Shown here piece after piece: positions 26,509-34,763 of a stretch of 64,000 nucleotides of DNA (its first letter is position 1; the number at the start of each line of letters is the position of its first letter). This DNA is from JABAAW01 sp965216605. GTDB lineage: Bacteria > Pseudomonadota > Alphaproteobacteria > JABAAW01. A program made the translations under genes and the position numbers. The notes below the pieces were generated by a model. That model was given only the letters and a program-made list of their open reading frames with translations. It was not told the origin of the DNA and searched no databases. The DNA is taken from the NCBI GenBank assembly GCA_965216605.1, contig CBDCGG010000002.1:1116001-1180000 (forward strand), read 5' to 3'.

Positions 26509-27744
26509 ATGAAAAATGATTGGAAAAATTCTGGGCAGAAAGAGGAATCGCGAGAAGGGTCGCAACAGGCTCCCCAACAGGCTCCCCAACAGGCTCCCCA
26601 ACAGGCTCCCTTGCGTCGAGGTTTTACGACCGGCTCGTGCGCTACGGCGGCAGCGAAGGCGGCGTTGCTGACGCTCCTGTGCGGACGCGCGCCTGCAGAG
26701 GTGGCGATAAACTTGCCGCGCGGTGATGTTTCAACTTTCTCGGTGTTTCGAGCAGGCTTTCTCCGACGAGGCGCATACGCCGTCATACGCAAGGATGCAG
26801 GCGACGATCCCGATGTGACGCACCGCGCGCTCGTCATGGTTGCGCTACAGCCGCAAAACTCAAAAACAGAGGAAGAGGCAGAGGAACAGACAGAAGATGT
26901 TTCCGTTGAGTTTCGTGCGGGCAGAGGTGTCGGGGTTGTGACGATGGCGGGCTTGCCTTTGCCCGTAGGAGAGCCTGCGATCAATCCTGTGCCGAGGCGG
27001 ATGATCGTCGAGGGGCTTACGGCGACACTGAAGGAGGCGGCAGGCAAGAGGAGTGGCGGTGAGAAGGTTGGTCGACATTTTGTGGTGACGATTGGCGTTG
27101 CGGACGGAGTGCGACTTGCGGAGCAGACATGGAACGCTCGGCTGGGCATTATGGGAGGGCTTTCGATTCTTGGCACGACGGGCATCGTCGAGCCTTACTC
27201 TTGCAGCGCGTGGATTCATGCGATCCATCGAGGCATCGATGTTGCGCTTGCGGCAAGGCAGCCTGTTTTGGCGGCGGCGACGGGACGCACTTCCGAGGGG
27301 GTTGTGCGTGGGTTGTTGGGGTTGGGGGAGCGGTCGGTGATTGACATGGGAGATTTTGCGGCTGGCATGTTGAAGTATATGCGGAAGCATCCTGTTCCTT
27401 GTTTGACCATTGCGGGGGGAGTTGGAAAGATGGTGAAGTTATCGCAGGGAAATGGAGATTTGCATTCGGGGAGATCTCAGGTAGATTTTGCGGCGTTGGG
27501 TATATTGGCGCAAGATTGCGGTGCGGAGGAGGGTATGGTAAGGAAGATTACGGGGGGTGTTTCGGTGGGGGGGGTATTGTCGTTGTTGGAGGGGGAGGAG
27601 GAGTTAAGAGAAAAAATATTAGGTGCTGTTGCGGAGGGTGCGCGAGATTATGCGAGGAAGTTGTTGATGCCGCAGTGTTTTCCGTTGGGGATTGTGTTGA
27701 TTGATAGGGGGGGGAATGTGTTGACGCACTTGGGGGCGGAATAA
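26509..27744 (+). CDS. cbiD: Cobalt-precorrin-5B (C1)-methyltransferase CbiD
   Basis: SAM-dependent methylation of the corrin ring at C1, the step characteristic of the anaerobic cobalamin route (411 aa). RRGFTTGSCATAAAKAAL is the family's N-terminal signature; LGIMGGLSILGTTGIVEPYS, GNYxx-like downstream region and CLTIAGGVGKMVKLSQG follow. The N terminus carries four exact 12-nt repeats encoding QQAP (26563..26610). The other cob genes seen here, cobO and cobQ, are 7 kb away. The last 300 bases are strongly G-rich. Confidence 0.92.
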   Translation: MKNDWKNSGQKEESREGSQQAPQQAPQQAPQQAPLRRGFTTGSCATAAAKAALLTLLCGRAPAEVAINLPRGDVSTFSVFRAGFLRRGAYAVIRKDAGDDPDVTHRALVMVALQPQNSKTEEEAEEQTEDVSVEFRAGRGVGVVTMAGLPLPVGEPAINPVPRRMIVEGLTATLKEAAGKRSGGEKVGRHFVVTIGVADGVRLAEQTWNARLGIMGGLSILGTTGIVEPYSCSAWIHAIHRGIDVALAARQPVLAAATGRTSEGVVRGLLGLGERSVIDMGDFAAGMLKYMRKHPVPCLTIAGGVGKMVKLSQGNGDLHSGRSQVDFAALGILAQDCGAEEGMVRKITGGVSVGGVLSLLEGEEELREKILGAVAEGARDYARKLLMPQCFPLGIVLIDRGGNVLTHLGAE

Positions 27745-27748
27745 GTTC

Positions 27749-28075
27749 TACGCTTGTGCTTTTTAATGGCACGCTATTTTTATTTGACGCACACGGCAAG
27801 CCGTGCGCTATGCACGCGACAGACACGGATTTTATTTAATTAGGAAATGCAAAACATGCGCACGCTTACAACATCATGGACGCGCGTTGCTTGCCGTGTG
27901 CGTCCATGATATATTCGTGCGCTTTATTTACGCACGAGCGAAGCGAAGTGCGTAGCCTCTTATTCAAAAGCGCGAGGCTTTGCCTCGCGCAAGGGGAATT
28001 TATCCCCGAGCTGACTCGCAATGCGGTAAAAGCCTTTGTTTTTCTCGTGCTAGAGGCAAATAGAGAACTGTTAAT
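27749..28075 (+). repeat. Mosaic repeat: module B copy 3, then C- and D-like pieces
   Basis: Begins five bases after the cbiD stop. 27749..27846: cgcttgtgctttttaatggcacgc, gacgcacacggcaagccgtgcgct (also 33714..33735), ttatttaattagg. 27846..27915: gcaaaacatgcgcac and acaacatcatggacgcgcgttgc of module C. 27955..28075: cctcttattcaaaagcgcg, gaatttatccccgagctgactcgcaatgcgg of module D. No gene is supported. Confidence 0.7.
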
Positions 28076-28089
28076 TATGTTATTTACGG

Positions 28090-28702
28090 TTACTTCTCTC
28101 GCTCCGCGAGGTATTCCATCGCATTCTTGAGGCAATCCTTCCCGTTCTTGAATCGCCCTAGCCCCGTGTTGCAGCTGTCGCAAATAAAGCCCCTGATGTT
28201 GCCTGTGTGATGGTTGTGGTCGGCGATAATCCTGGCTGTTACACCGACGATGCTTCGCTTGTCGCATATCGGGCAACGAAACATTGTTCCACGCTTTGGT
28301 CTCTGTTTTTCTGCGTCTCTCGCCTGCTTGGTTTTTGGGGGTCGCTTGTCGATGTCCGTGCGGCAATCTAGGCAAGACGGTCGCCGTAAGCTTGGCATTT
28401 GTGTTTTTATTTGATTGGTTTTTGGCGAAGGAATTCACGGATAAAAGTCGATGACATATATTGCAGATTTTATTATTATAATTATCTCCAGTTTTGAACA
28501 CATCCACAACCGTTAACGACGACACGGCGACATCCCAAGTCTCATTTTTCCCGACGAGCCAAACCGTCGCCGTATCGCCGTTAAGTGCCTTTAGTATCCC
28601 CACAGATTTTTTTTGGAAGTGTCGCCGTTGCCTAGAGACGCTATCATCTTCATGCCGATACCCGCGGCTGTCTTTGCAGCAAACCCAATCTTCGACCTTC
28701 AC
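28090..28702 (-). pseudogene. Recombination endonuclease VII-like protein, frameshifted; possible restriction partner
   Basis: Two frames together make one zinc-binding HNH-type protein. Frame 1 starts at GTG 28702, overlapping the methyltransferase stop (GTGA), and gives a zinc-knuckle half KICNICHRLLSVNSFAKNQ up to NAKL. Frame 2 continues as RRPSCLDCRTDIDKRPPKTK, then CPICDKRS, HNHHTGNIRGFICDSCNTGLGRFKNGKD and a final AMEYLAERE, the endonuclease VII signature. The switch is near 28388 and equals one extra base. An ATG at 28398 could express the catalytic half alone. With the upstream methyltransferase it forms a likely type II restriction-modification pair, probably inactive as written. Confidence 0.7.
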
Positions 28703-29565
28703 AAGTATAATTCCATACGTTCCTGCGCTATGTCGATGTATTCCTGAGAAATATCAATGCCAAGCCAATTTCGGTTCGCCAGCGCCGCCATCTTGCAGGT
28801 CGTTCCGCTCCCGCACATGGGGTCAAGGATAAGGTCTTTGGGGTTGCTCCATGACTTGATATGGTCGGCGACAAGCTGTTCGGGAAATATGGCGGGATGC
28901 TGGAACGCAATCTTGTCGCGAGTGCTTCCCCCCATTCCGACAGCATACTCCCAGATGTTTGTTCGGGTCTTTTCCTTCTTGAGCTCAACGAGGACTTTAC
29001 GATTTACACCGTCCGTGCCCTTGTTGGCTACACACATTTCCACGCCGTTGCGCTTCGTAGGAACTTTGATAGGATTGAAGGTTTTGGGCTTGCCCTTAGC
29101 AAATATAAGCATCAGCTCGTAGCAGTTTGTGTAGGCGTTGGAGCGCATAAAAGGCGTGTTTTTCTTCTGGTAAATCATCACATCATGGACGGTAAAGCCA
29201 CAGTCGCGCCCGACAAACGCCTGTTCGAAACTTGATAGGCTTCTACCGCTGTTGATTTTTTCTCCGACAACCCAAACGACAACACCGCCTTCTTTGGTCA
29301 CACGATACAAGCTGCTCAGCATCGCCTGCGCGTCAAAGTGATAGCCGTTATAGTCCCGCAGATTGTCATACGGCGGGCTGGTGATGGTGAGGTCAACAGA
29401 ATTAGGCTGCATATAGTGCGTCAAGTATTCGATAGCATTGGCAACCACGAAGCGATTCGAGATAAGAGGTTGCGGCGTGATTGCGTTGGACGGGAACGAG
29501 GTTTGCGCCTCCTTGTCTTGCTGCGTGTTTACATTTGGGATGGTTGTGATGTTTTCTTGTGCCAT
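28699..29565 (-). CDS. Site-specific DNA methyltransferase (beta class, N4-C or N6-A)
   Basis: 288 aa. Catalytic motif IV TSPPYDNLRDY occurs first and the SAM-binding motif I-like DPMCGSGTTCKMAAL followed by GIDIS occurs last: the circular order of beta-class enzymes. SPPY rather than DPPY hints at cytosine-N4 methylation but does not prove it. GGAG lies 8 bases before ATG 29565. It overlaps the endonuclease VII-like gene by four bases, so they form one operon. The upstream region is shared with the AT-rich gene at 20026. Confidence 0.85.
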   Translation of the reverse strand: MAQENITTIPNVNTQQDKEAQTSFPSNAITPQPLISNRFVVANAIEYLTHYMQPNSVDLTITSPPYDNLRDYNGYHFDAQAMLSSLYRVTKEGGVVVWVVGEKINSGRSLSSFEQAFVGRDCGFTVHDVMIYQKKNTPFMRSNAYTNCYELMLIFAKGKPKTFNPIKVPTKRNGVEMCVANKGTDGVNRKVLVELKKEKTRTNIWEYAVGMGGSTRDKIAFQHPAIFPEQLVADHIKSWSNPKDLILDPMCGSGTTCKMAALANRNWLGIDISQEYIDIAQERMELYL

Positions 29566-29590
29566 GGTTCAATCTCCGTGTGTCGGGGGA

Positions 29591-29765
29591 GAATCGCTTG
29601 CGCTGTTTTTCGCATTTTTTGCGTGTTCTGTCAATTTTTTCTCGCGATCCGCGCGTTCTTTTTGTCGCTAGGGTGAGTGAAACAGAATCGCTGTGCCGTG
29701 TGCGTTCCATAAAACAGCGCGCCTTAAAAAAGCACAAGCGCGAACGCGACAGACAAACACAAAAT
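29591..29765 (-). repeat. Upstream shared element (module C part) plus inverted module B piece
   Basis: 29591..29634 is the inverse of the element at 19932..19977, with TTGACA at 29634..29629 on the minus strand. 29635..29690 continues the match to 19850..19930 (tagcgacaaaaa, cgcgcgga.cgc). 29700..29765 is an inverted module B piece (ccttaaaaaagcacaagcgcgaacgcgacag). The gap must contain promoters for the methyltransferase (minus) and dnaE (plus). Confidence 0.65.
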
Positions 29766-29805
29766 CATCCCAGAATCTCCTCCCCCTCTGTGCTACAAAG
29801 CATCT

Positions 29806-32800
29806 ATGACTACCCAAGAGATTACCCAAAAGACTACCCAAGAGACTAGCCAAGAGAGTAGCCAAGAGACTACTGCAGGCTTCATCCATCTCCGCGCCCA
29901 CACCAGCTACTCCATGCTGGAAGGAACGCTGCGCGCGCCCGATCTCGTCTCCTATTGCGAACGCCACGCCTCCCCCGCCATCGCCATCACCGATAGCCAC
30001 GGACTATTCGGTATCCCCGAAATGAGCGCCGCCCTCGCACAAGCATCCATCAAACCCCTGCTCGGACTCGAAGCGCATCTCCACTTCGAAACCCACGACA
30101 CTCGCACAACATCCCGTCCGCGTCTCGCTCCCCTCGTCTTCCTAGCAATGACAACACAAGGCTACAACAACCTCATGCGCCTCGCTAGCGCGCTCTATCA
30201 TGCCGACCTCATCCCCAACGACAACAATACAAAATCACCAGAAACTCACGCCGATAAAATCTTGCATGATAAAGCCCTGCACGACTTGCCCCATCTCACC
30301 TTCGAACACCTAGAACGCTATCACGAAGGTATCCTCGTCCTCAGCGGTGGATTAGAAGGACCCTTAGGGATACTGCTCGGCGAAGAACGCTTCGACGAAG
30401 CGCACACGCTCTGCCGTCGCATGAGCAAATTATTCGTCGACCGATTCTACATAGAACTCAATCGCTTTGCCGACAAAAGCAACGCACCCGCGCGCATCCG
30501 CGAACAACGCATCGAAAAAGGATTGCTCTCCCTGTGCACCCAAGAAAATCTGCCTCCCGTCGCTACCAACAATTGCATGTTCGAAAATCCCGCGATGCAC
30601 GAAGCACAAGATGTTTTGCTGGCTATCGCACAAGGCGTTCCCGTCTCGAACGGATCGCGTCGCCGCTCGTCGCCCCGCCAAGATCTCGCCTCTCCTGCAA
30701 GTATGCGCGCCCTGTTTCAAGATCTGCCCGAAGCTTGCGAGAACACCCTCCACATCGCCGAGCGTTGTAGCGTCCTCTTCGAGCCTCGCGCGACAATCCT
30801 GCCCCGTTTCGCAGAAGGGGAGGAAGACGAAGCCGCTCTGCTTCGCAAGCAAGCGCACGAGGGGCTAGAACACCTGTTCGGAGGACGGCTGGCTCTGCCT
30901 CCGCACGACAGCGGGCGCGTCGTCTATGAAGAGCGACTGGAAGTCGAGTTGGAGGTGATTATCGAAAAAGGCTTGCAAGGCTATTTCCTCATCGTCGCCG
31001 ATTTCATCCGTTGGGCAAAAGAGCAGGAAATTCCCGTAGGACCAGGAAGAGGATCAGGGGCAGGATCGTTGGTCGCATGGGCGCTCGCTATCACCGCGCT
31101 CGATCCCGTACGGTGGGGACTGCTGTTCGAACGCTTTCTCAATCCTGAACGCATGTCCATGCCCGATTTCGATATCGACTTCTGTCAAGAACGACGCGAA
31201 CAGGTCATCGCCTATGTGCGACAACGCTACGGAGAAGAAAAGGTCGGACAAATCATCACGCTCGGAACGCTGCAAGCGCGCGCCGCGGTGCGCGATGTCG
31301 GACGCGCGCTCGGCATTTCCTATCCTCGCGTAGACCGACTCTGTAAGACCCTTCCCGCCTTTCAATCGCTCAAGGACTCGCTTCAAGACTCGCTTAAAGA
31401 CAAGAGCAACGCGCTCGCTCGTGAAGCGGAAGACCCCTCGATCGCAAAACTGCTGGACTTAGCGCAGAAACTCGAAGGGCTCAACCGACACGCCTCCACG
31501 CACGCCGCCGGTATTGTCATCGGAGACCGCGCGCTCGCCGAGCTCGTTCCCCTCTACCGAGACAAAGAGACAGGATTCAACTCGACGCAGTTCACCATGA
31601 AGTATGTCGAACAGGCGGGATTGATCAAGTTCGATTTTCTAGGCTTGAAAACTCTCAGCGTCATGGCGCACTGCCAAAAACTGTTGCGCGAGCGCGGAAC
31701 AGAGTTGGACATGGAGGGATTGTCGTTGGATTCGTCTAAAGTCTTCCAGCTTTTCTCTCGCGCCGACACCTTCGGCGTTTTCCAGTTTGAGTCGGCGGGC
31801 ATTCGAGAGGTGCTACGGCGCATGCGTCCCGACCGCTTCGAGGATATTGTGGCGGCGGTCGCGCTCTACCGCCCAGGACCTATGGAGCATATTCCCAGCT
31901 ATGTCGCGCGCAAGCATGGCAGAGAGCCGATCGGCTATCTGCACGAAAAGCTGGAGCCGATCCTGCGCGAGACCTACGGCATTCCCGTCTATCAGGAGCA
32001 GGTCATCCGTATGGCGCAGGTGCTGGCGGGCTTCTCGTTGGGGGCGTCCGATCGCCTACGGCGCGCGATGGGCAAGAAAGATTCGCTAGAGATGCACGCG
32101 CAACGCAAAAGCTTTTTCGAGGGTTGCGCCAAAAGCGGCATGGAGCAGCGCGTAGCCAGCAAGATCTTCGAGCAGATCTACGCCTTTGCGGGCTACGGCT
32201 TTAACAAGTCGCACGCCGCCGCTTATGCGATGATCGCCTATCAGACGGCGTGGTTGCGTGTTCATCATCCCGCAGCTTTTTTCGTTTCGATGATGGTTTT
32301 CGATGCCGAGAACACTGATCGGCTCGCGCAGTATGTGCCTTGTTTGCAGGGCTTGGATATTGCTCTGCTGCCGCCCGATGTGAATCGCTCGTGTGTCGAG
32401 TTCGCCTTGGAGCAGGTGGAGGGAAAGGATGCCATTCGCTACGGGCTGGGCGCGCTCAAGCATGTCGGCGCCAAGGCGATGGAGGAGGTGGTGGACGAGC
32501 GCAGGCGCGGCGGAAATTTTCGAGATCTCTTCGATTTTGCAGAACGGATGGCAGGACAGACGCTCGCGCGTAGGTCGTTGGAATCGTTGGTACGCAGTGG
32601 CGCGTTCGATACGCTCAACGAGAATCGCGCACAGAGCTTCGAGGCGATCGATCTCTTGCTGTATGTGATGCAGAGCAAGGAGGAGGAGGGACAGGAATCG
32701 ATGTTCGGAAGTTCTTCGCAGCAGGAGGCGGCACAGCAAGGGTTTGCTCCGCGAAAGCTTCCTCAAGCGGCGGCTTGGGACACGACGCGGCGCATGCGCG

Positions 32801-33612
32801 AGGAGCGTGAGGCGGTAGGTTTTTACTTGAGCGGGCATCCATTGGCAGAGCATAGGGCATTGTGCGAGGGGGCGGGTTTTCTGACCGCGAGCGACTTGGA
32901 GGGGGTAGGGGATGGCGAGCGCATTCGTATTGCCGGTCGGCTTGAGGAGGTGATTGAGAAGAAGTTGAAGGATAGTTCCAAGCGGTTAGTTGTACTTTCC
33001 TTGTCTGATCCGAGCGGATCGTTTGAGGCGACATTGTTTTCTACGCAGGCGGCTAAGTATGCGAGCTTGCGCGAGGAGGGGGCTTTGATAGTTTTGGAGT
33101 TAGATTGTGTGCGCATGCCCAATCGAGATCGGATGCAGTTTCGCGTTGTGAAGTTGAAGCCTTTCGACGAGCCTTTGCGGAGGCGGTTGCAGGGTCAAGC
33201 GTCCATGCCATCTTCTGCGCCTGCGTCTATCCCTGCGCCCGTATCTGCTCCTGAGCCTGCTTTTGCGCCGATGCCTGCGCCCGTATCTGCGCCTATGTCA
33301 TCGTCTTCTGTGGATGTGGGGAGGGATATGAGTGAGGGGAGTGAGGGTTATGATGGGGGTAGAGTTGAGCGGTTATTGCTTCATGTTCGGGGTGTTGGGG
33401 GTGGATGGGATCCTGGGTTATTGGCGAATTTTCTTGCGGCGAGTGCGGAGTGTATGGAGCATGGGGGTGGTGAGATTGAGTTATGTATTCGGGAGGAGTC
33501 GCGGATTTTGCGGGTTTTGTTGGGGCAGCATTATCGGTTAGATGCGGCTTTGGAGCATGCTTTGGGGGAGTTGGGGGGGGTGGAGCGGGTGGAGCGAAGG
33601 CGTGCGGCGTAG
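29806..33612 (+). CDS. dnaE: DNA polymerase III alpha subunit (replicative polymerase)
   Basis: Replicative C-family polymerase, 1268 aa. PHP domain starts HLRAHTSYSMLEG; the usual first His of HLH is R, so the PHP metal site is altered. Palm: GPGRGSGAGSLVAW and MPDFDIDFCQERREQVI with catalytic aspartates; YGFNKSHAAAYAMIAYQTAW; tail with the OB domain (GERIRIAGRLEEVIEKKLKDSSKRLVVLSLSD). The N-terminal 22 residues are a degenerate 12-nt repeat (TQET/SQES), and an Ala/Pro-rich linker of about 40 residues follows the OB fold. Coding-strand composition shifts from C/A-rich at the 5' end to G/T-rich at the 3' end. Confidence 0.95.
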   Translation: MTTQEITQKTTQETSQESSQETTAGFIHLRAHTSYSMLEGTLRAPDLVSYCERHASPAIAITDSHGLFGIPEMSAALAQASIKPLLGLEAHLHFETHDTRTTSRPRLAPLVFLAMTTQGYNNLMRLASALYHADLIPNDNNTKSPETHADKILHDKALHDLPHLTFEHLERYHEGILVLSGGLEGPLGILLGEERFDEAHTLCRRMSKLFVDRFYIELNRFADKSNAPARIREQRIEKGLLSLCTQENLPPVATNNCMFENPAMHEAQDVLLAIAQGVPVSNGSRRRSSPRQDLASPASMRALFQDLPEACENTLHIAERCSVLFEPRATILPRFAEGEEDEAALLRKQAHEGLEHLFGGRLALPPHDSGRVVYEERLEVELEVIIEKGLQGYFLIVADFIRWAKEQEIPVGPGRGSGAGSLVAWALAITALDPVRWGLLFERFLNPERMSMPDFDIDFCQERREQVIAYVRQRYGEEKVGQIITLGTLQARAAVRDVGRALGISYPRVDRLCKTLPAFQSLKDSLQDSLKDKSNALAREAEDPSIAKLLDLAQKLEGLNRHASTHAAGIVIGDRALAELVPLYRDKETGFNSTQFTMKYVEQAGLIKFDFLGLKTLSVMAHCQKLLRERGTELDMEGLSLDSSKVFQLFSRADTFGVFQFESAGIREVLRRMRPDRFEDIVAAVALYRPGPMEHIPSYVARKHGREPIGYLHEKLEPILRETYGIPVYQEQVIRMAQVLAGFSLGASDRLRRAMGKKDSLEMHAQRKSFFEGCAKSGMEQRVASKIFEQIYAFAGYGFNKSHAAAYAMIAYQTAWLRVHHPAAFFVSMMVFDAENTDRLAQYVPCLQGLDIALLPPDVNRSCVEFALEQVEGKDAIRYGLGALKHVGAKAMEEVVDERRRGGNFRDLFDFAERMAGQTLARRSLESLVRSGAFDTLNENRAQSFEAIDLLLYVMQSKEEEGQESMFGSSSQQEAAQQGFAPRKLPQAAAWDTTRRMREEREAVGFYLSGHPLAEHRALCEGAGFLTASDLEGVGDGERIRIAGRLEEVIEKKLKDSSKRLVVLSLSDPSGSFEATLFSTQAAKYASLREEGALIVLELDCVRMPNRDRMQFRVVKLKPFDEPLRRRLQGQASMPSSAPASIPAPVSAPEPAFAPMPAPVSAPMSSSSVDVGRDMSEGSEGYDGGRVERLLLHVRGVGGGWDPGLLANFLAASAECMEHGGGEIELCIREESRILRVLLGQHYRLDAALEHALGELGGVERVERRRAA

Positions 33613-33934
33613 GTTGCGCTTGCGCTTTTGTGTTTGTTTGCCTTTGCTCGCTTGCGTTGTGCGTATCTGTTGCGTTCGCGCTTGTGCTTTTTAATGGCAC
33701 GCTGTTTTATGGGACGCACACGGCAAGCCGTGCGCTATGTGCGCAACAGACTTGCTTTGTATGATGACGGGCGCAAAACATCGCGTGCGTAGCAAACATC
33801 ACGGACGCGCATTGCAAGCAACGCGCTATGGGGGAGCGCGAGGGAGTAATCCCTCGCAAAAGACCCCGCGTCAGCGGGGCGCGATAACGCCTTCTACGCG
33901 CGTAGCGCGCCTCTTATTCCAAAGCGCGAGGCTT
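33613..33934 (+). repeat. Mosaic repeat: module B copy 5 followed by C and D pieces
   Basis: Module B (33613..33755) begins directly after the dnaE stop and is nearly the same as 9985..10112, then shares gacgcacacggcaagccgtgcgcta with 27816..27842. 33770..33830 repeats gcaaaacatcgcgtgcgtagcaaacatca of module C; 33895..33930 has the module D string cctcttattc.aaagcgcgaggc. Gap between convergent genes; no gene seen. Confidence 0.75.
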
Positions 33935-34345
33935 TTATTTCAGCCCCAGCAACAGTCCCAGCAACAGAACAAGTCCGCCGTTCATAGAAAACCCTATAAT
34001 CATCATTTGTCGCATCCCCCGCATCTGCTCCTGCATCGCTTGAAACCGTACATCCACAGCCTGAAACTGCACATCCATCCTCTTTTCCAACCCTCGAATG
34101 TCCGCCTTCACCTCTTTCCTCAACGCCCCAATCTCTGCCTTCAGCTCTATCTTCGCCGCCTGAGTCTCCGCCTTTGTCTCTTTAATGTCCGCCTTCGTAG
34201 CAACCCCTCGCAGAGCTTCCTGCAAGCCATCGGCGTTCGCGTTTGCCTGCTTTTCGGTGAAACTATCCCCGCGCGTCAATGTCCGAACATACTTGCGCGT
34301 GTCGAAAACAGGTAAGTCTGTCAGAGCCTCTTTTGTCATCGCCAT
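33935..34345 (-). CDS. DUF1640-like coiled-coil protein with C-terminal membrane anchor
   Basis: 136 aa. FDTRKYVRTLTRGDSFTEKQANANADGL is the DUF1640/CCDC90-like start, followed by an alpha-helical coiled coil (THKADI-type ATKADIKETKAETQAAKIELKAE, residues about 45-115) and a terminal hydrophobic helix (GLVLLLGLLLGLK). Such proteins are common near mobile or toxin-antitoxin regions, but no function is established. A stand-alone gene flanked by repeats on both sides. Confidence 0.65.
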   Translation of the reverse strand: MAMTKEALTDLPVFDTRKYVRTLTRGDSFTEKQANANADGLQEALRGVATKADIKETKAETQAAKIELKAEIGALRKEVKADIRGLEKRMDVQFQAVDVRFQAMQEQMRGMRQMMIIGFSMNGGLVLLLGLLLGLK

Positions 34346-34429
34346 GGTTTTTATCCTTTCTAGCAGTGTGTATTCAATACAATGTAAGCTTCGCCAAGCC
34401 GAAAAGCAAGAGAAAAAAGCGGCGTTTTT

Positions 34430-34545
34430 TTGCCTCTATCTTCTAGGTAAAATTAAAAACGCTCTGCCGTGTTACGAGTCAGCTTGCGCATTGCTTCGCA
34501 ATGCGCTTTTGAATAAGAGGCTACGCGCTTCGCGCGTAGATAAAG
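34430..34545 (-). repeat. Dispersed repeat module D, copy 2
   Basis: Same order as 21100..21230: tatcttctaggtaaaattaaaaacgctctgccgtgttacgagtcagcttgcgc, then cttttgaataagaggctacgcgc. Followed directly by module A. Confidence 0.7.
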
Positions 34546-34735
34546 CGCTTACGCGCTCGCCTGCGGCTGGCTTTTTGCGGGGAAACTTCGTCTGCTCTAA
34601 GCTACGCTTGCTCGCTTTGCTCGCTACGCCACTCGCCTCTCGCCTCGCTTTTTTACGAGGCGAGCAAGACGGCTCGTGCCCCATGCGCAAAACTCACTTC
34701 GCCCAAAACTAATCTTAAGGCTCGCTCGTCTTACG
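34545..34735 (-). repeat. Dispersed repeat module A, copy 3
   Basis: Inverted copy of 10119..10310, same orientation as 21270..21459, with small differences near its start (cctgcggctggctttttgcggggaaac). Ends 28 bases from the mutase stop codon. Confidence 0.85.
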
Positions 34736-34763
34736 TTTTGCAATCCAATAAAGCCCGTCTGTA

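Noticed and set aside
27866..28089. Downstream part of the long minus-strand frame 27866..28702
   Set aside because: After the frameshift this frame reads through repeat sequence in the wrong frame; the family-conserved residues are in the other frame.
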